NCBI RefSeq assembly: GCF_013778505.1
Contig: NZ_JAAOWU010000008.1
Span: forward strand, 1 to 64,000
DNA length: 64,000 nt
Origin: Pseudomonas sivasensis
Lineage (GTDB): Bacteria > Pseudomonadota > Gammaproteobacteria > Pseudomonadales > Pseudomonadaceae
Direction of reading: 5' to 3'
The notes under the pieces are model-generated. The model did no database searches. It was not told the origin of the DNA and worked only from the letters and a program-made list of their open reading frames with translations. Made by a program: the position numbers and the translations under genes. Shown piece after piece: positions 1 through 8,648 of this stretch. Position 1 is the stretch's first letter, and the number at the start of each line of letters is the position of its first letter.

Positions 1-48
1 GGGCTGGGCTGGGCTGCCAGATCTTCCATCGACTTTCTCGGAAACCTG

Positions 49-609
49 CTACTTCAAAATCTCATACCAGATCTGGGCATTAACCAGCATTCTGACAGCG
101 TTAACTTTGTCGATCGCATACTGCGGGGCTGTCTCCCAAGGTAGCGAACTGCCTGTAAAAACAAGCAGCGGCTCCCCCGTGCCGCGCTCAAGAACAAGTC
201 GAGCTTTAATCGATGTGAACTCAGGCTTGGCATTCAACGTATCGCGCATATTCAGGCGCTGCATTGGCGGAAGTTGACTCCAGGCAACAAACTCTTTGAT
301 CGGCTCCAGTCCAGCTGGAAATGTGTCGCGATGTAGAGTATTTCCAAACGTCTTTATGACTCGCCCCATGTCATCGTTGAAGTCCATCCATTGATTGTTA
401 TCGGCTATTCGTGCGGGCAGCATTCTATTCCGAAAGTTGGGATTAGAACTCAGCATTCCTGACTTGCCATCAAAGTAATTGTACTGAACGTTCGTTCGAT
501 TCCACTCATAAAATTGCAAGGTTGCATACTTATTGAACGTCGACACAGAGCAGCCAGACAGCAGGAGCGTTGGAATAGTTAGCCACAGAGCTACCAAGAT
601 TTTACGCAT
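49..609 (-). CDS. prophage-edge lipoprotein, unknown function
   Basis: A 186-residue predicted lipoprotein. It opens with a basic n-region and a hydrophobic stretch ending in the lipobox LLSGC, so it should be lipidated and anchored in the envelope. The frame stays open further upstream, but the ATG at 609 is preferred: AAGGAT lies a few bases before it and the signal peptide then starts at residue 1. The mature part has no family I recognise. It sits beyond the tail genes and is divergent from the next gene, as lysogenic conversion genes (morons) often are. A role in surface exclusion is possible but is inference only. Confidence 0.7.
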   Translation of the reverse strand: MRKILVALWLTIPTLLLSGCSVSTFNKYATLQFYEWNRTNVQYNYFDGKSGMLSSNPNFRNRMLPARIADNNQWMDFNDDMGRVIKTFGNTLHRDTFPAGLEPIKEFVAWSQLPPMQRLNMRDTLNAKPEFTSIKARLVLERGTGEPLLVFTGSSLPWETAPQYAIDKVNAVRMLVNAQIWYEILK

Positions 610-757
610 GGGGCATCCTTGCGATTCAGGTGGATAGGGAAACTCGAAATCCAAGCACTGTACCTCGTGCCTGTCCAGGCATCCAGCGTGGATGGAATAC
701 CAGTAACCGGGTTGATCGGCAGCGTAGTAGCTTTGTGCCTCTCAATTGGAGATCGCT

Positions 758-1018
758 ATGGACGGAGAAGACGAACTTTCGCGCGCACTTGTTGAAGCAC
801 TGAAGAAGACTGAAGTCGGGAAGAGGCTGACCGTTAACTTCAAAGGCCAGCCTCATCCAGTTGATGTGAAGTACCGCTTCGCAGGTGGATGGATAGTTGA
901 GCAAACTCTCATACCAGGCATGTCGTTAGAGCTCACCCGAGGAGAGGATGGCGTCCTCGAAGGAATTGATATCACCATTCAGCCCAATGACGGGTTGAAG
1001 GAGATTAAAGTCGATTAA
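758..1018 (+). CDS. small hypothetical protein (moron candidate)
   Basis: An 86-residue soluble protein read against the direction of the late genes. The ATG at 758 follows GGAG with six bases spacing; an upstream TTG in frame at 746 has no such site. The N-terminal third is charged and probably helical, and the rest alternates like a small beta domain. No family recognised. It faces the lipoprotein gene across a 148-base divergent intergenic region that must hold both promoters. A 10-bp inverted repeat (1026-1035 with 1049-1058) follows its stop. Confidence 0.6.
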   Translation: MDGEDELSRALVEALKKTEVGKRLTVNFKGQPHPVDVKYRFAGGWIVEQTLIPGMSLELTRGEDGVLEGIDITIQPNDGLKEIKVD

Positions 1019-1025
1019 AGGATTT

Positions 1026-1058
1026 CCCAGTCCTTCGCCTGCAAGCCCAAGGACTGGG
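1026..1058. other. hairpin between two plus-strand small genes
   Basis: CCCAGTCCTT at 1026-1035 pairs perfectly with AAGGACTGGG at 1049-1058 around a 13-base loop. There is no T run on either side, so it is not a classic intrinsic terminator. It could protect the 3' end of the upstream mRNA or lower read-through into the next gene. Confidence 0.5.
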
Positions 1059-1098
1059 GTTGCGCCAATATCGGCGCGTTTATGACCTGGAGGTCAAT

Positions 1099-1686
1099 GT
1101 GTCAGATGACCAATTCGTTCCGCGACCCGCGTTCACGGTCGACTGGGTGCGCCAATTCGATGTCGGCCCTTCGGACCCGAATCTGCATGCGATCGGCCAG
1201 TTTGTAGCCTGTTACTCCGCAGTGGAGTGGAAGATATCTGAGCTTTTCGCCTTTTTCCTGGACAAGCCTATCGCTGAGGCGCAACGCATCTGCGTTGAAA
1301 CTAATATGTCGATGGCGGCGATGATCAGATATTCAAAATTCAAGCTCTCCGACAGTTTGGAAGAGCAAAGCGATATAGCTGATGACCTGAAGGCTTCTAT
1401 CGAAGCATTCGAACTAATATCGCCAATCAGGCATAAAATTGTTCACTGGCAATGGGGGCTTAATGAAGGCCCTACCGCAACACAAACCGATTTAATCAAA
1501 CCAAAAAGCGTACAGAAAGCGAATGCCGTTTTGACGCTCGATGAGTTGCGGGCGCACTGCTTAAGACTCGCAAGAATCTTTCAGGCTATTCACTATGGAA
1601 TTGAAGTCATTACCGAGAAGAGGACTCGCGAGCAGATTCAGCTAGACCACACAGGCACATCGCCTGAAAAGCTCTTTCGACCGTAA
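1099..1686 (+). CDS. HEPN-like protein (possible RNase, moron)
   Basis: A 195-residue mostly helical protein. I chose the GTG at 1099 because GGAGG stands five bases before it; an upstream TTG at 1060 lacks a site. Around residues 111-116 it reads RHKIVH, which fits the HEPN signature R-[N/D/H]-x3-H, preceded by long amphipathic helices as in HEPN four-helix bundles. HEPN proteins are commonly RNases in toxin-antitoxin, abortive infection and CRISPR systems, but non-catalytic members exist. It lies between tail genes on the opposite strand, a typical moron position. No clear antitoxin partner sits beside it. The family call rests on the motif and the helical pattern alone. Confidence 0.6.
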   Translation: MSDDQFVPRPAFTVDWVRQFDVGPSDPNLHAIGQFVACYSAVEWKISELFAFFLDKPIAEAQRICVETNMSMAAMIRYSKFKLSDSLEEQSDIADDLKASIEAFELISPIRHKIVHWQWGLNEGPTATQTDLIKPKSVQKANAVLTLDELRAHCLRLARIFQAIHYGIEVITEKRTREQIQLDHTGTSPEKLFRP

Positions 1687-1813
1687 ATCTGGATAGAGGC
1701 CGATCATCCGTCTCCTCAAGCACAGCTAACCCGGCTTCGACCATTGAGGCTGAAACCGGGATATCTTCTGCTCGCAAAGGAAAATGCGCCTGGACTTGGT
1801 TACCTGCTTGCAT
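1610..1813 (-). CDS. small phage protein downstream of tail K gene
   Basis: A 67-residue open frame on the late-gene strand whose ATG at 1813 is preceded by AGGAGGAAAGT, one of the strongest ribosome binding sites in the window. It starts 35 bases after the tail K-like gene, so it would be the next gene of the late transcript. Its last 26 codons overlap the convergent HEPN-like gene. The sequence (EAGLAVLEE, then SRFTVERAFQAM) looks like a short helical regulator or adaptor, but I cannot name a family. Confidence 0.5.
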   Translation of the reverse strand: MQAGNQVQAHFPLRAEDIPVSASMVEAGLAVLEETDDRPLSRFTVERAFQAMCLCGLAESARESSSR

Positions 1814-1847
1814 ACTTTCCTCCTGCGGCCTTACCGCATCATGTTGG

Positions 1848-2603
1848 TTATCTGGCGTCTTTGTGCCTGAGGATCAGGCGTGTTCGGTCATGCCATGTTC
1901 CACCATATACGATAATTTCCGACGGCCTGCCGTACAGGTGGTGCAGCAGAAACGGGCCGGGGCCGAAGGTGCCTGACTTTTCGCCAGGTAGCGATGGATC
2001 AGTACCCAGGTAGATCCCAGCATGGTTCGGGTGAACAGTCCTGCCCACATGCATAACGATGAGATCGCCGCGCTGCGGCCCGTCGACTCGAACAAAGCCG
2101 GCAGACTCGTAATGCTGCTCGTACAGGCTGGCGCTCTCCGCACTCTCCCACCAGCCATCGGTGCGCTGGAAGGCTTCAAATTCCAGGCCCCACTCACGCT
2201 TGTACCAGTCAGCGCAGACCTGCCAGCAGTCCCAGGCGCCATGCACGAACGGACGTTTGAGCAGCGGCGTACTGCCCGTGGGCGTGATCGTGCGCATGTC
2301 GCCCTCTGGCCAGGACAGAATGTGCCAGGGCAAGGCCGTGGCCTCGCACATCGCCAAGTCATGCGGTGACGGCCTGCTGGTGGCGTCCGGGTGCGAGTGA
2401 ACGATGCCGATCACCTCGCCAAGGTCTTCCGCCGCAGCGTAGTCCTCGGGGTCGAGGCAGAACTCTTCGTTAGGCTCCGTGGCGATGTTCCGGCACGGGA
2501 AGTACTTCTGCGCTCGTCCGACGGCAATCAACAGGCCGCAGCATTCGCGCGGGTACTCGGCCGCCGCATGCGCCTGGATGGCCGCAATGATGTGCTTGCG
2601 CAT
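1848..2603 (-). CDS. tail tip assembly protein, JAB + NlpC/P60 (lambda K-like)
   Basis: A 251-residue two-domain protein equivalent to lambda gpK. The N-terminal half is a JAB/MPN metalloprotease domain with Glu20 and the JAMM signature H69-S-H71-P...S79-x2-D82. The C-terminal half is an NlpC/P60 cysteine peptidase with Cys126 in WDCWQVC and the histidine in NHAGIYLG. Such proteins help assemble the tail tip and may cut peptidoglycan at DNA entry. The ATG at 2603 lies two bases after the stop of the L-like gene. The frame stays open upstream, but that part overlaps the L gene. Confidence 0.9.
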   Translation of the reverse strand: MRKHIIAAIQAHAAAEYPRECCGLLIAVGRAQKYFPCRNIATEPNEEFCLDPEDYAAAEDLGEVIGIVHSHPDATSRPSPHDLAMCEATALPWHILSWPEGDMRTITPTGSTPLLKRPFVHGAWDCWQVCADWYKREWGLEFEAFQRTDGWWESAESASLYEQHYESAGFVRVDGPQRGDLIVMHVGRTVHPNHAGIYLGTDPSLPGEKSGTFGPGPFLLHHLYGRPSEIIVYGGTWHDRTRLILRHKDAR

Positions 2604-2605
2604 GG

Positions 2606-3358
2606 TCAACTCCGGGCAATCAGGGAAACGGCAGGGAATCCACCGAAGGACAGTTCGTTGTTCTCGCCGAAGCGCAGCTTGCAGGACGACAGGCAGCCCT
2701 TGCACTGATCCTTCGACGGATCGTCTGTTGGGTTGTCCTCGTCATCGAACATGGCCGCGCCGGTGTAGCCACAGTCCGGCCCCCGGTAACCGTTGGTCAT
2801 GGCCCAGTGGCAGAACGTGGTCATTTGCCGCCCGGGAAGCCCGTGGTTATCGATCTCGCCAGGGGAGGAAAGCTCCCAGACCACTGCCTCGCCGTCCTCA
2901 CTGGTTTTCTGGTCGATGTACCAGATCTCCAACGCCTCCTGGGTCGGGTCCGCAGTTCGGTTGCCGTCAGGGTAGTTCGCCGCGTCCAGGTACTGTGCCA
3001 ACGTCTCACGGACCGTCAGCTTGAACTTGAGCATGTCTTCGAAGGCCAGGCAAAGCGCAGTGACACGCCCGTTGACGTTGCCGGCGGCGAAGGTCGGTCG
3101 AGAGGCGGTGCCATCGCTGCTAGAAGAGATCCCCTCAATCTGAACCGGCCATGCCGCATACTCCTGGCCCTGCCAGATAATCGACTTGGCGGGCAGATCC
3201 TCTTCAGAGCCTTCGTAGGCAAGCAATTCCTCTGGCGTGTGCGGGATAGCGTGACCGTGGAAGCGCAGGTAATCGGCGCCGTATTCGGTACCATCAATTT
3301 CGAACAGGCGAATCTCGCCGCCGGGCTCCAGTTTCTGGAGGTCCGTGATCAGTGCCAT
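2606..3358 (-). CDS. minor tail protein L (iron-sulfur type)
   Basis: A 250-residue homologue of lambda gpL, the tail tip protein between the tape measure end and the host-specificity protein. Cysteines at about 183, 196, 219, 222 and 226 cluster in the C-terminal third; in lambda gpL the equivalent cysteines bind a [4Fe-4S] cluster. The order L, M, tape measure is the classical siphovirus order. It starts 11 bases after the M gene and couples to the K-like gene. Confidence 0.9.
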   Translation of the reverse strand: MALITDLQKLEPGGEIRLFEIDGTEYGADYLRFHGHAIPHTPEELLAYEGSEEDLPAKSIIWQGQEYAAWPVQIEGISSSSDGTASRPTFAAGNVNGRVTALCLAFEDMLKFKLTVRETLAQYLDAANYPDGNRTADPTQEALEIWYIDQKTSEDGEAVVWELSSPGEIDNHGLPGRQMTTFCHWAMTNGYRGPDCGYTGAAMFDDEDNPTDDPSKDQCKGCLSSCKLRFGENNELSFGGFPAVSLIARS

Positions 3359-3369
3359 GGGCTGTTATC

Positions 3370-3708
3370 TCAGGGGTGAAAGGTTTGCTGGAAAGTGGCG
3401 GTGATGGCGTAGACCTGGCCGCCACGGTGCACCGGCTTGTAGCCGTTGCACTTGTATAGGCCAAGCTCACCCAGGGGCGGCTCCCAGAGGAAGCCCTTCG
3501 CCCCTTTGTGCCGGTCAAGGAACGCCATGATGTCCTTGATACGCGCCTTCAAACCGGTGAAGGTCACCGGCCAGGACTGCGACCGGTTGTTGAGGCCATC
3601 CTCGACCGACTGCTCGTAGCCATCGCCAAACTTCTTGGAGCGAACGCGCTGGGCTATATCACCCTCTGCGCCCTTCTCCGTCGCCCAAGTGAAACGTTCG
3701 ATAGCCAT
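3370..3708 (-). CDS. minor tail protein M
   Basis: A 112-residue member of the lambda gpM family, which joins the tail tip to the tape measure. The conserved core is recognisable: an early GDGYEQ segment, then WPVTFTGL and the C-terminal ITATFQQTF strand. Its first base overlaps the last base of the tape measure gene, so translation is probably coupled. Confidence 0.88.
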   Translation of the reverse strand: MAIERFTWATEKGAEGDIAQRVRSKKFGDGYEQSVEDGLNNRSQSWPVTFTGLKARIKDIMAFLDRHKGAKGFLWEPPLGELGLYKCNGYKPVHRGGQVYAITATFQQTFHP

Positions 3709-6700
3709 CAGCGCCCCTTGATTGCTTTATTGATGACGCCACCCTGGCCCATGTCTTTGTTGCGCATCTGCTGGTATTTCTGCTCAACGAACGCGGCCAG
3801 CTCCTTGCCGAACAGGTCATAGCCGGGAGCATCAGCCGAGGACGAGGCGTTACCCTCGCCATCGATGTGCACCTCGACATTGATCTGCGTACCTCCCGTA
3901 GCGCCCCCGCCCATGGCCATAACGCCAAGCTTTCCGCTGGATGTTCGGGTGAGAGGCATGATCGCCTCTGGTCCGGCCTCGCCTGCGATCCCCATGTCAC
4001 CGTTCGCCATGCCAAACGAGGTTGGCTTACTCACGATGGAATTCGTGAACGCGCCGCCGTCGGCGAACATCTGCACACCGCCCGACCATGCGCCGCCCAA
4101 AGCCTGGGGAAAGTAAGTGCTGGAGTAGCCAGCCGAGGACGCGCCGAGGTTCGACGATGTAGCGCCAGCGGAACCGGCAGCCATGCCATTACCGCCGCCA
4201 GCAGCGCTACCACCGAAGTAGCTGGCCGCTGCGCCAACCAAGCTGCCCAGCAAGGCCGAACTCGCCTGACGGGTAGCGATACGCGCCATATCAGCCAGGA
4301 TCGATTTGGCGAAATCTGAGAACGACGCTTTGCCGGTCATCGCGAAATTGACGATCGAGTCTTCCATGGAGCTGAAGGCATTGCCGAAAAGGCTTTTGGT
4401 CTGGCCGGCGATGTCACGCGCAGAATCCAGGTAGTTTTCCCACGCAGCAGTTGCGCCCTTCGTCCAATCGCCCTGCGCATTCTCCACATCCGCATAGTTC
4501 TGCCGGATCTGGTCCGTCGCGGCATTATTCGCATCTGCGAGCGCCTGCGACTTCCGCTTAAACTCCTCCTCCGACATGTTGCGCGACGGATCGGACTTCT
4601 GGTTGGCAAGCTCCAGCGACTGCTGAGCAAACCGGTCCTGCTGGCTGTTCAGCTCACCGCTGAGAGCGTTCTGTCGATCGCCCTGCCCTACGCCGAGCAC
4701 AGCGCGCTGGCCCGCGAGCTCCAAGGCTCTCTGTTGCTGACCCAGCGCCTGCACGTACGTACTGATCGCCCGCTCCTGCTTGGCGAGTCGCCCGGTCTCG
4801 TTGGTCGCCAGAACCTCAAGCTGGCTATCCGCATCCTTCTGAGCCTTGACCATGCCTGCGCGCGCGCCGGCGATCTTCTGGTCCAGCTGGATGCTTGGCG
4901 CAGCCGACGTGGACTTCTTGCCTTTGGCCGCTTCCAGTGCGGCAATCTCAGCCTCGTATGCTGCCGTGGTTTGGTCGAGCTGGTTGCCGATCAGCGCCTG
5001 GCGCCGCAGCAGATAGTCTTCCTCGGACAGCAGGCCGGCCTTTTGAGCCGCTTCCAGTTCCTTCTGGTAGTTTTTGTAGGTGTCGGTGATGGCGGCCAGC
5101 TCGTTCTTGGCGTCGTTGAAGCTGGTCAGGTCGACTTGCGTGCTGGCAGCTTTGGGATCCTTAAACTTGGCGTTGATGTTGGAGATGTTTTTATCGACAA
5201 CGTCCTGCTGGAGACGGGGATCATTTGGCGCAACTTTCCGGATATCCGCGAGTTGCTGCTTATAGTCCTCAATCTCCTTTGTCCGCTTTTGCTCATTGGT
5301 CAACGACGACTTGGTCAGCGCATCAACCTTCGTCATTGCCGTGACTGCAGCCCCCTGGGCCTTGGCCTGCTCGCCCTCCCACTTGGCAATGTCCGCCTGA
5401 GCTGCCTTTTCGTCCTCCAGCATGTTCAGGCGGTTTTGCCTAAATTCAATCAACGCATCCTTGGACTTTTGGCTTTGAAACAGGCCATCCATGCCTTGAG
5501 CTTCAGCCAGTCCAGCACGAGCATTCTCGATGTCTGAGTTGATGTCTCGGCGGCCGGCGTTTTTCAGACCGTCCGCCGCCTGTGCGACAGCGTTGTATGC
5601 CTTCTCCCAGAAGCTCAGGTTCTCCAAAATCTTCGGCGTGCGCTCGTTGATCGCGTCGGCGTAGGACTCGGTGGCCAGCTTCACGGCGCCCGCGTGATCA
5701 CCCTGCTCTTCCAGCGCGGCAATCTGCGAGTAAACCGAAGCGGTGAGGTAGTGGTACTGCTCGTTCAGTGCTGCTGAGGCCTTCACAGGGTCATCAGCCA
5801 GCTTCACGAACTCGGCCACCGTATCGCTGACCGCCTTGCCCGTGGTTTCCTGCATCGACACTGCGGCCTGAGTGATACCGGTGAAGCTCTCGCTGGCGAT
5901 CTTGCCGTTGTCCGCCAGCATCGCCAAGACCGCCGCTGCCTGTCCTGTAGTGCCCACGGTTGCGCTGACCTGCCGCGCCATGTCGCCCAGTTGCCCGGCG
6001 CTGACACCGGCGTAGTTACCGGTGAGGATCAGTGACTTGTTGTAGCTGTCCTGTTCTTCGCTGCCTTTGTAGTACGCGTATGCAAGACCGCCAACAGCAG
6101 CCGTTGCCAGCGCCAGCGGCCCTAAAATCGCGAGCAGCCCAGCAGCGCCCGCCCCAGCACCAGCGCCCAGCTGAGCCACGGCACGCACGCCGCTACCCCA
6201 GTCACCCGACGACAACGCATTACCGAGCTGAACAACGTTTTCCTGGGCCTGACGTGTGCCGAGACGCAGTTTGTCGAATCCTGTGGTGGTCTTTTCGAGC
6301 TTGGCGTAATCCTTGTCGATTTTACCCAGGGCGCTGTTGTACTGGTCCTGGCTGATTCGCCCGGCATCCAGGTGCTTGCCAAGTTGCTCGACCTGGGTGT
6401 CCAGCTTGGCCAGTGCAGCCCGAGCCGGGTCAATGGCACCCAGCAGGCTGTTCAGGGCCTTCTGTTCGTCTAGGGCGGACTTGGCCAGGGCAATCTGCTG
6501 CTTGTCCAACTGAGCGGAGATCTTCGCCGCCTCCGCCTCGCCATAGGCGCCGGTCTTGGTCAGCTTGGCGAGAGCATCACGCTGCTTTGCCAGGTCCTGG
6601 GTGGTTTTGGCACTGGCGGAAAGCGATTTCTCAAGCGCCTGCATTTCGTTCATCAGCGAAACAGCGGACTGCTCGGCCCGGCCGCCGGCCTTCGCCATTT

Positions 6701-6770
6701 CGTCCAGGCTCGTCTTAGCCTGGATTGCATCGGCCGAGTCGATTTTGACGCCGAGCTCTGCAATATTCAT
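3708..6770 (-). CDS. tail tape measure protein
   Basis: At 1020 residues this is the longest prophage gene. It sets tail length and is later released with the DNA. It opens with MNIAELGVKIDS, then has long Ala/Gln/Lys-rich coiled coil, a hydrophobic segment at about 205-235, a prophage tail length domain, more coiled coil, and a Gly/Ala/Ser-rich tail. AAGGTGAG precedes the ATG at 6770. It follows the G/GT chaperone genes, as in lambda. Confidence 0.93.
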   Translation of the reverse strand: MNIAELGVKIDSADAIQAKTSLDEMAKAGGRAEQSAVSLMNEMQALEKSLSASAKTTQDLAKQRDALAKLTKTGAYGEAEAAKISAQLDKQQIALAKSALDEQKALNSLLGAIDPARAALAKLDTQVEQLGKHLDAGRISQDQYNSALGKIDKDYAKLEKTTTGFDKLRLGTRQAQENVVQLGNALSSGDWGSGVRAVAQLGAGAGAGAAGLLAILGPLALATAAVGGLAYAYYKGSEEQDSYNKSLILTGNYAGVSAGQLGDMARQVSATVGTTGQAAAVLAMLADNGKIASESFTGITQAAVSMQETTGKAVSDTVAEFVKLADDPVKASAALNEQYHYLTASVYSQIAALEEQGDHAGAVKLATESYADAINERTPKILENLSFWEKAYNAVAQAADGLKNAGRRDINSDIENARAGLAEAQGMDGLFQSQKSKDALIEFRQNRLNMLEDEKAAQADIAKWEGEQAKAQGAAVTAMTKVDALTKSSLTNEQKRTKEIEDYKQQLADIRKVAPNDPRLQQDVVDKNISNINAKFKDPKAASTQVDLTSFNDAKNELAAITDTYKNYQKELEAAQKAGLLSEEDYLLRRQALIGNQLDQTTAAYEAEIAALEAAKGKKSTSAAPSIQLDQKIAGARAGMVKAQKDADSQLEVLATNETGRLAKQERAISTYVQALGQQQRALELAGQRAVLGVGQGDRQNALSGELNSQQDRFAQQSLELANQKSDPSRNMSEEEFKRKSQALADANNAATDQIRQNYADVENAQGDWTKGATAAWENYLDSARDIAGQTKSLFGNAFSSMEDSIVNFAMTGKASFSDFAKSILADMARIATRQASSALLGSLVGAAASYFGGSAAGGGNGMAAGSAGATSSNLGASSAGYSSTYFPQALGGAWSGGVQMFADGGAFTNSIVSKPTSFGMANGDMGIAGEAGPEAIMPLTRTSSGKLGVMAMGGGATGGTQINVEVHIDGEGNASSSADAPGYDLFGKELAAFVEQKYQQMRNKDMGQGGVINKAIKGR

Positions 6771-6797
6771 CGACTCACCTTGAATAAGTGCCCGTGG

Positions 6798-7498
6798 TTA
6801 CGGGCTGTTTTCCCTTTCCTCCGCCATAACGCGCAGGGCTTCGCCTTCCAGCACCTGAAGGTCAGGGAAGATTTCAGCGAGTTTCTTTTTCTTGATGCCG
6901 AGGAACCCGGCTACATCGCGGATGCAGCTGTAGTCGAGACCGATCGCGCCGCCGGCGCCTGCTCGCCACTGGGTGGACATGCGGTTGAAAAGAAGGAACG
7001 CCGGCCAGTTGCAGGGCCAGACCTCCACTTCCTCAACCAGATCTCCAGGGGCAAGGCCGAACATCCCGATAATCGCGTCGGGCACGCTCGGCGAATACAT
7101 GGCGCGGGCGGCGTCGGTCAGTTTCCCAGGCGGGCCTGGCTATACGCGCCTTCGTAGGCCTTAACGACCGCCTCGGCGGCACCCTGGCAGGACTTCACGA
7201 ATGCGACGATGTTGTCGTCGCTGTATTCGTCATCGAAGCCCCAGCCGACTACCAGGTCTTTGATCTGCTGGGTTTGCTGCTCGGTGTCCACGGCAACCAC
7301 TTCCGACCAAGAAGGCTTGTCGCCCAGCGCGGCCCGCGCCCTGTTCCGCGCCTCGTTCCATTCATCGAACAGAGCGGCAAGCTCGGTGCGATCCCGGTAC
7401 TTGAAAGTGAACTCGACCTTCTCGGGTTCGCTGCCGACAATCGGGATCAGCACGGGCGCATTGAACGTAGCCTTTTGCGCAATACGGATCTTAGCCAT
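6798..7498 (-). CDS. tail assembly chaperone GT (frameshift fusion)
   Basis: The longer product of the chaperone pair. Ribosomes that slip back one base on GGGAAAC (7121-7127, read on the minus strand) pass the TGA of the short product and continue for about 107 more residues, giving a fusion of about 233. The T part (SPDAI-like start, then DVAGFLGIKKKKL) resembles the DUF1799 T domain found in this position. In lambda the G part binds the tape measure and the T part recruits tail tube subunits. The T part has no convincing start of its own: the first ATG in that frame (7100) has no ribosome binding site and leaves out the join. Confidence 0.85.
7118..7498 (-). CDS. tail assembly chaperone G
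   Basis: The short, unshifted chaperone of 126 residues. It ends Leu-Gly-Asn directly at TGA (7118-7120), with the slippery heptamer forming its last codons. It coats the tape measure protein during tail assembly and is absent from the finished virion. It lies directly downstream of the tail tube gene. Confidence 0.88.
   Translation of the reverse strand: MAKIRIAQKATFNAPVLIPIVGSEPEKVEFTFKYRDRTELAALFDEWNEARNRARAALGDKPSWSEVVAVDTEQQTQQIKDLVVGWGFDDEYSDDNIVAFVKSCQGAAEAVVKAYEGAYSQARLGN
7121..7127 (-). other. -1 programmed ribosomal frameshift site GGGAAAC
   Basis: The plus strand reads GTTTCCC, so the mRNA has G GGA AAC with codon boundaries as written, followed immediately by UGA. This is a canonical X-XXY-YYZ heptamer in the correct frame. 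Slippage gives GGG AAA CUG and opens the T frame. Lambda uses GGGAAAG at the same place. Confidence 0.92.
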
Positions 7499-7501
7499 GG
7501 G

Positions 7502-8158
7502 TTACACCGCCGCAGTCAGGTAGCGGGTCGGCTCGGCCTGCAACGCCAAGCTGACGGTACGGGTCAGCAGGTTGTTGCGGGATACCGCTGGCTGCTTGGA
7601 GAACGACGTGTAGGTGCCGTACAGCAGGGTGTCGTTACCGGGCAGGTTCAGCCGCGCTGCTTCGATCTGCTTGCCGGCGTCTGCCTTCAGCAGTACCCCG
7701 TTGAACGCCTGGGCGGGGTCATCGGCAATGGTGAGCACCATACTTGCCGCTGATTTGTCGGTGGGGATCTGCTTGCCCTGGTCATCTTCGAGGAAAACCA
7801 CGTCGAGGTAGTTTTGCTCGCCGCCGGAAAAGGCCACGTCCGAGATCTGCGGGATCTGCACCCAGGTCAGCACCTTACGCATCGAGCCCGCGCCGCCAGC
7901 GACCGGATAGACCTGCGTGTCAGTAGTGTCGATGCCTTCCAAGGTAATCGCCGTTGCCGTGGCTGCCTTCACGCGCACCACCTTGCTATCCAGCTTGCTC
8001 CAGCCAGACGTCAACAGAACAATATCGCCGGCAGCGATGGTGCCACCTACAACGGTGGCAACGGCCTCGGCAGCGTTGCTGATGGCAGTGAATGCCAGTG
8101 CGGTCGCGTAGGTTGCGGCGTGCTGGAAGGTGCCGCCGTTGGGGAGTTTGTAGCCCAT
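7502..8158 (-). CDS. major tail tube protein
   Basis: A 218-residue tail tube subunit by position and composition: it comes after the tail terminator gene and before the G/GT chaperones. It is rich in beta-prone segments, Ala and Thr, and ends with a strand-rich stretch, as in lambda gpV-type proteins. It has a terminator hairpin just upstream, so it may also have its own promoter and be expressed strongly, as a structural protein needed in many copies would be. Confidence 0.85.
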   Translation of the reverse strand: MGYKLPNGGTFQHAATYATALAFTAISNAAEAVATVVGGTIAAGDIVLLTSGWSKLDSKVVRVKAATATAITLEGIDTTDTQVYPVAGGAGSMRKVLTWVQIPQISDVAFSGGEQNYLDVVFLEDDQGKQIPTDKSAASMVLTIADDPAQAFNGVLLKADAGKQIEAARLNLPGNDTLLYGTYTSFSKQPAVSRNNLLTRTVSLALQAEPTRYLTAAV

Positions 8159-8183
8159 GGGGTATTTCCTCTTTGCAGATGTG

Positions 8184-8209
8184 AAAAAACCCGCTCAATG
8201 GCGGGTCTC
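8184..8209 (-). terminator. intrinsic terminator upstream of tail tube gene
   Basis: On the minus strand an ACCCGC/GCGGGT stem with a short loop is followed by TTTTTT. It lies between the tail terminator gene and the tail tube gene, so late transcription must pass it by antitermination or restart after it. Confidence 0.75.
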
Positions 8210-8231
8210 TGGGTTTGCCCAATGGGCGGGA

Positions 8232-8648
8232 TTAGTTGGTGTCGGCTCGGTATAAGAACGAGACCGGGACGGTGTAGGTGGAATCGCCGGTGATGCCGGG
8301 CCCAGGGTCGACCGGCGACATCGTCACCACGGTGACCGAGCCCTTCGTGTCCCGGGCGTATAGCGGGAACAGGTCGGTCAGCTCTGCTGCGATTGGGTTC
8401 GTCTTGGCCTTGCCGGTGCCGGCCGGCGCGATGATGCTCATCTGGAACACTCCGGTGAACAGCCGATGATCACCGCCGAGCGTGTTGCTTGCAGTGTCAC
8501 CAGGGATCGTGAACGCCCGGAGGTATGTTTCGCCCTCCGCTGGCGTGTAGGCCGTGTTCTCGAAGACGATCTTCAGCTTCTCCGACCTGGCAGCGTTCCA
8601 AGCGATGAGCTTTGCCTCGTAGATCGAGGCGATGATTGCGTGCGACAT
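8232..8648 (-). CDS. tail terminator, DUF4128 family (lambda U-like)
   Basis: A 138-residue protein that matches DUF4128 by size, position and pattern (an early helix with LIAWNAAR, then PAEGETYLRAF). This family supplies the hexameric ring that ends tail polymerisation. The start is the ATG at 8648, whose first base is the last base of the small upstream gene's TGA, so the two are translationally coupled. The frame runs further upstream, but that part overlaps the neighbour. Confidence 0.8.
   Translation of the reverse strand: MSHAIIASIYEAKLIAWNAARSEKLKIVFENTAYTPAEGETYLRAFTIPGDTASNTLGGDHRLFTGVFQMSIIAPAGTGKAKTNPIAAELTDLFPLYARDTKGSVTVVTMSPVDPGPGITGDSTYTVPVSFLYRADTN

Noticed and set aside
1..15. 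GGGCT repeated three times at the window start
   Set aside because: Too short to support a repeat element or an attachment site.
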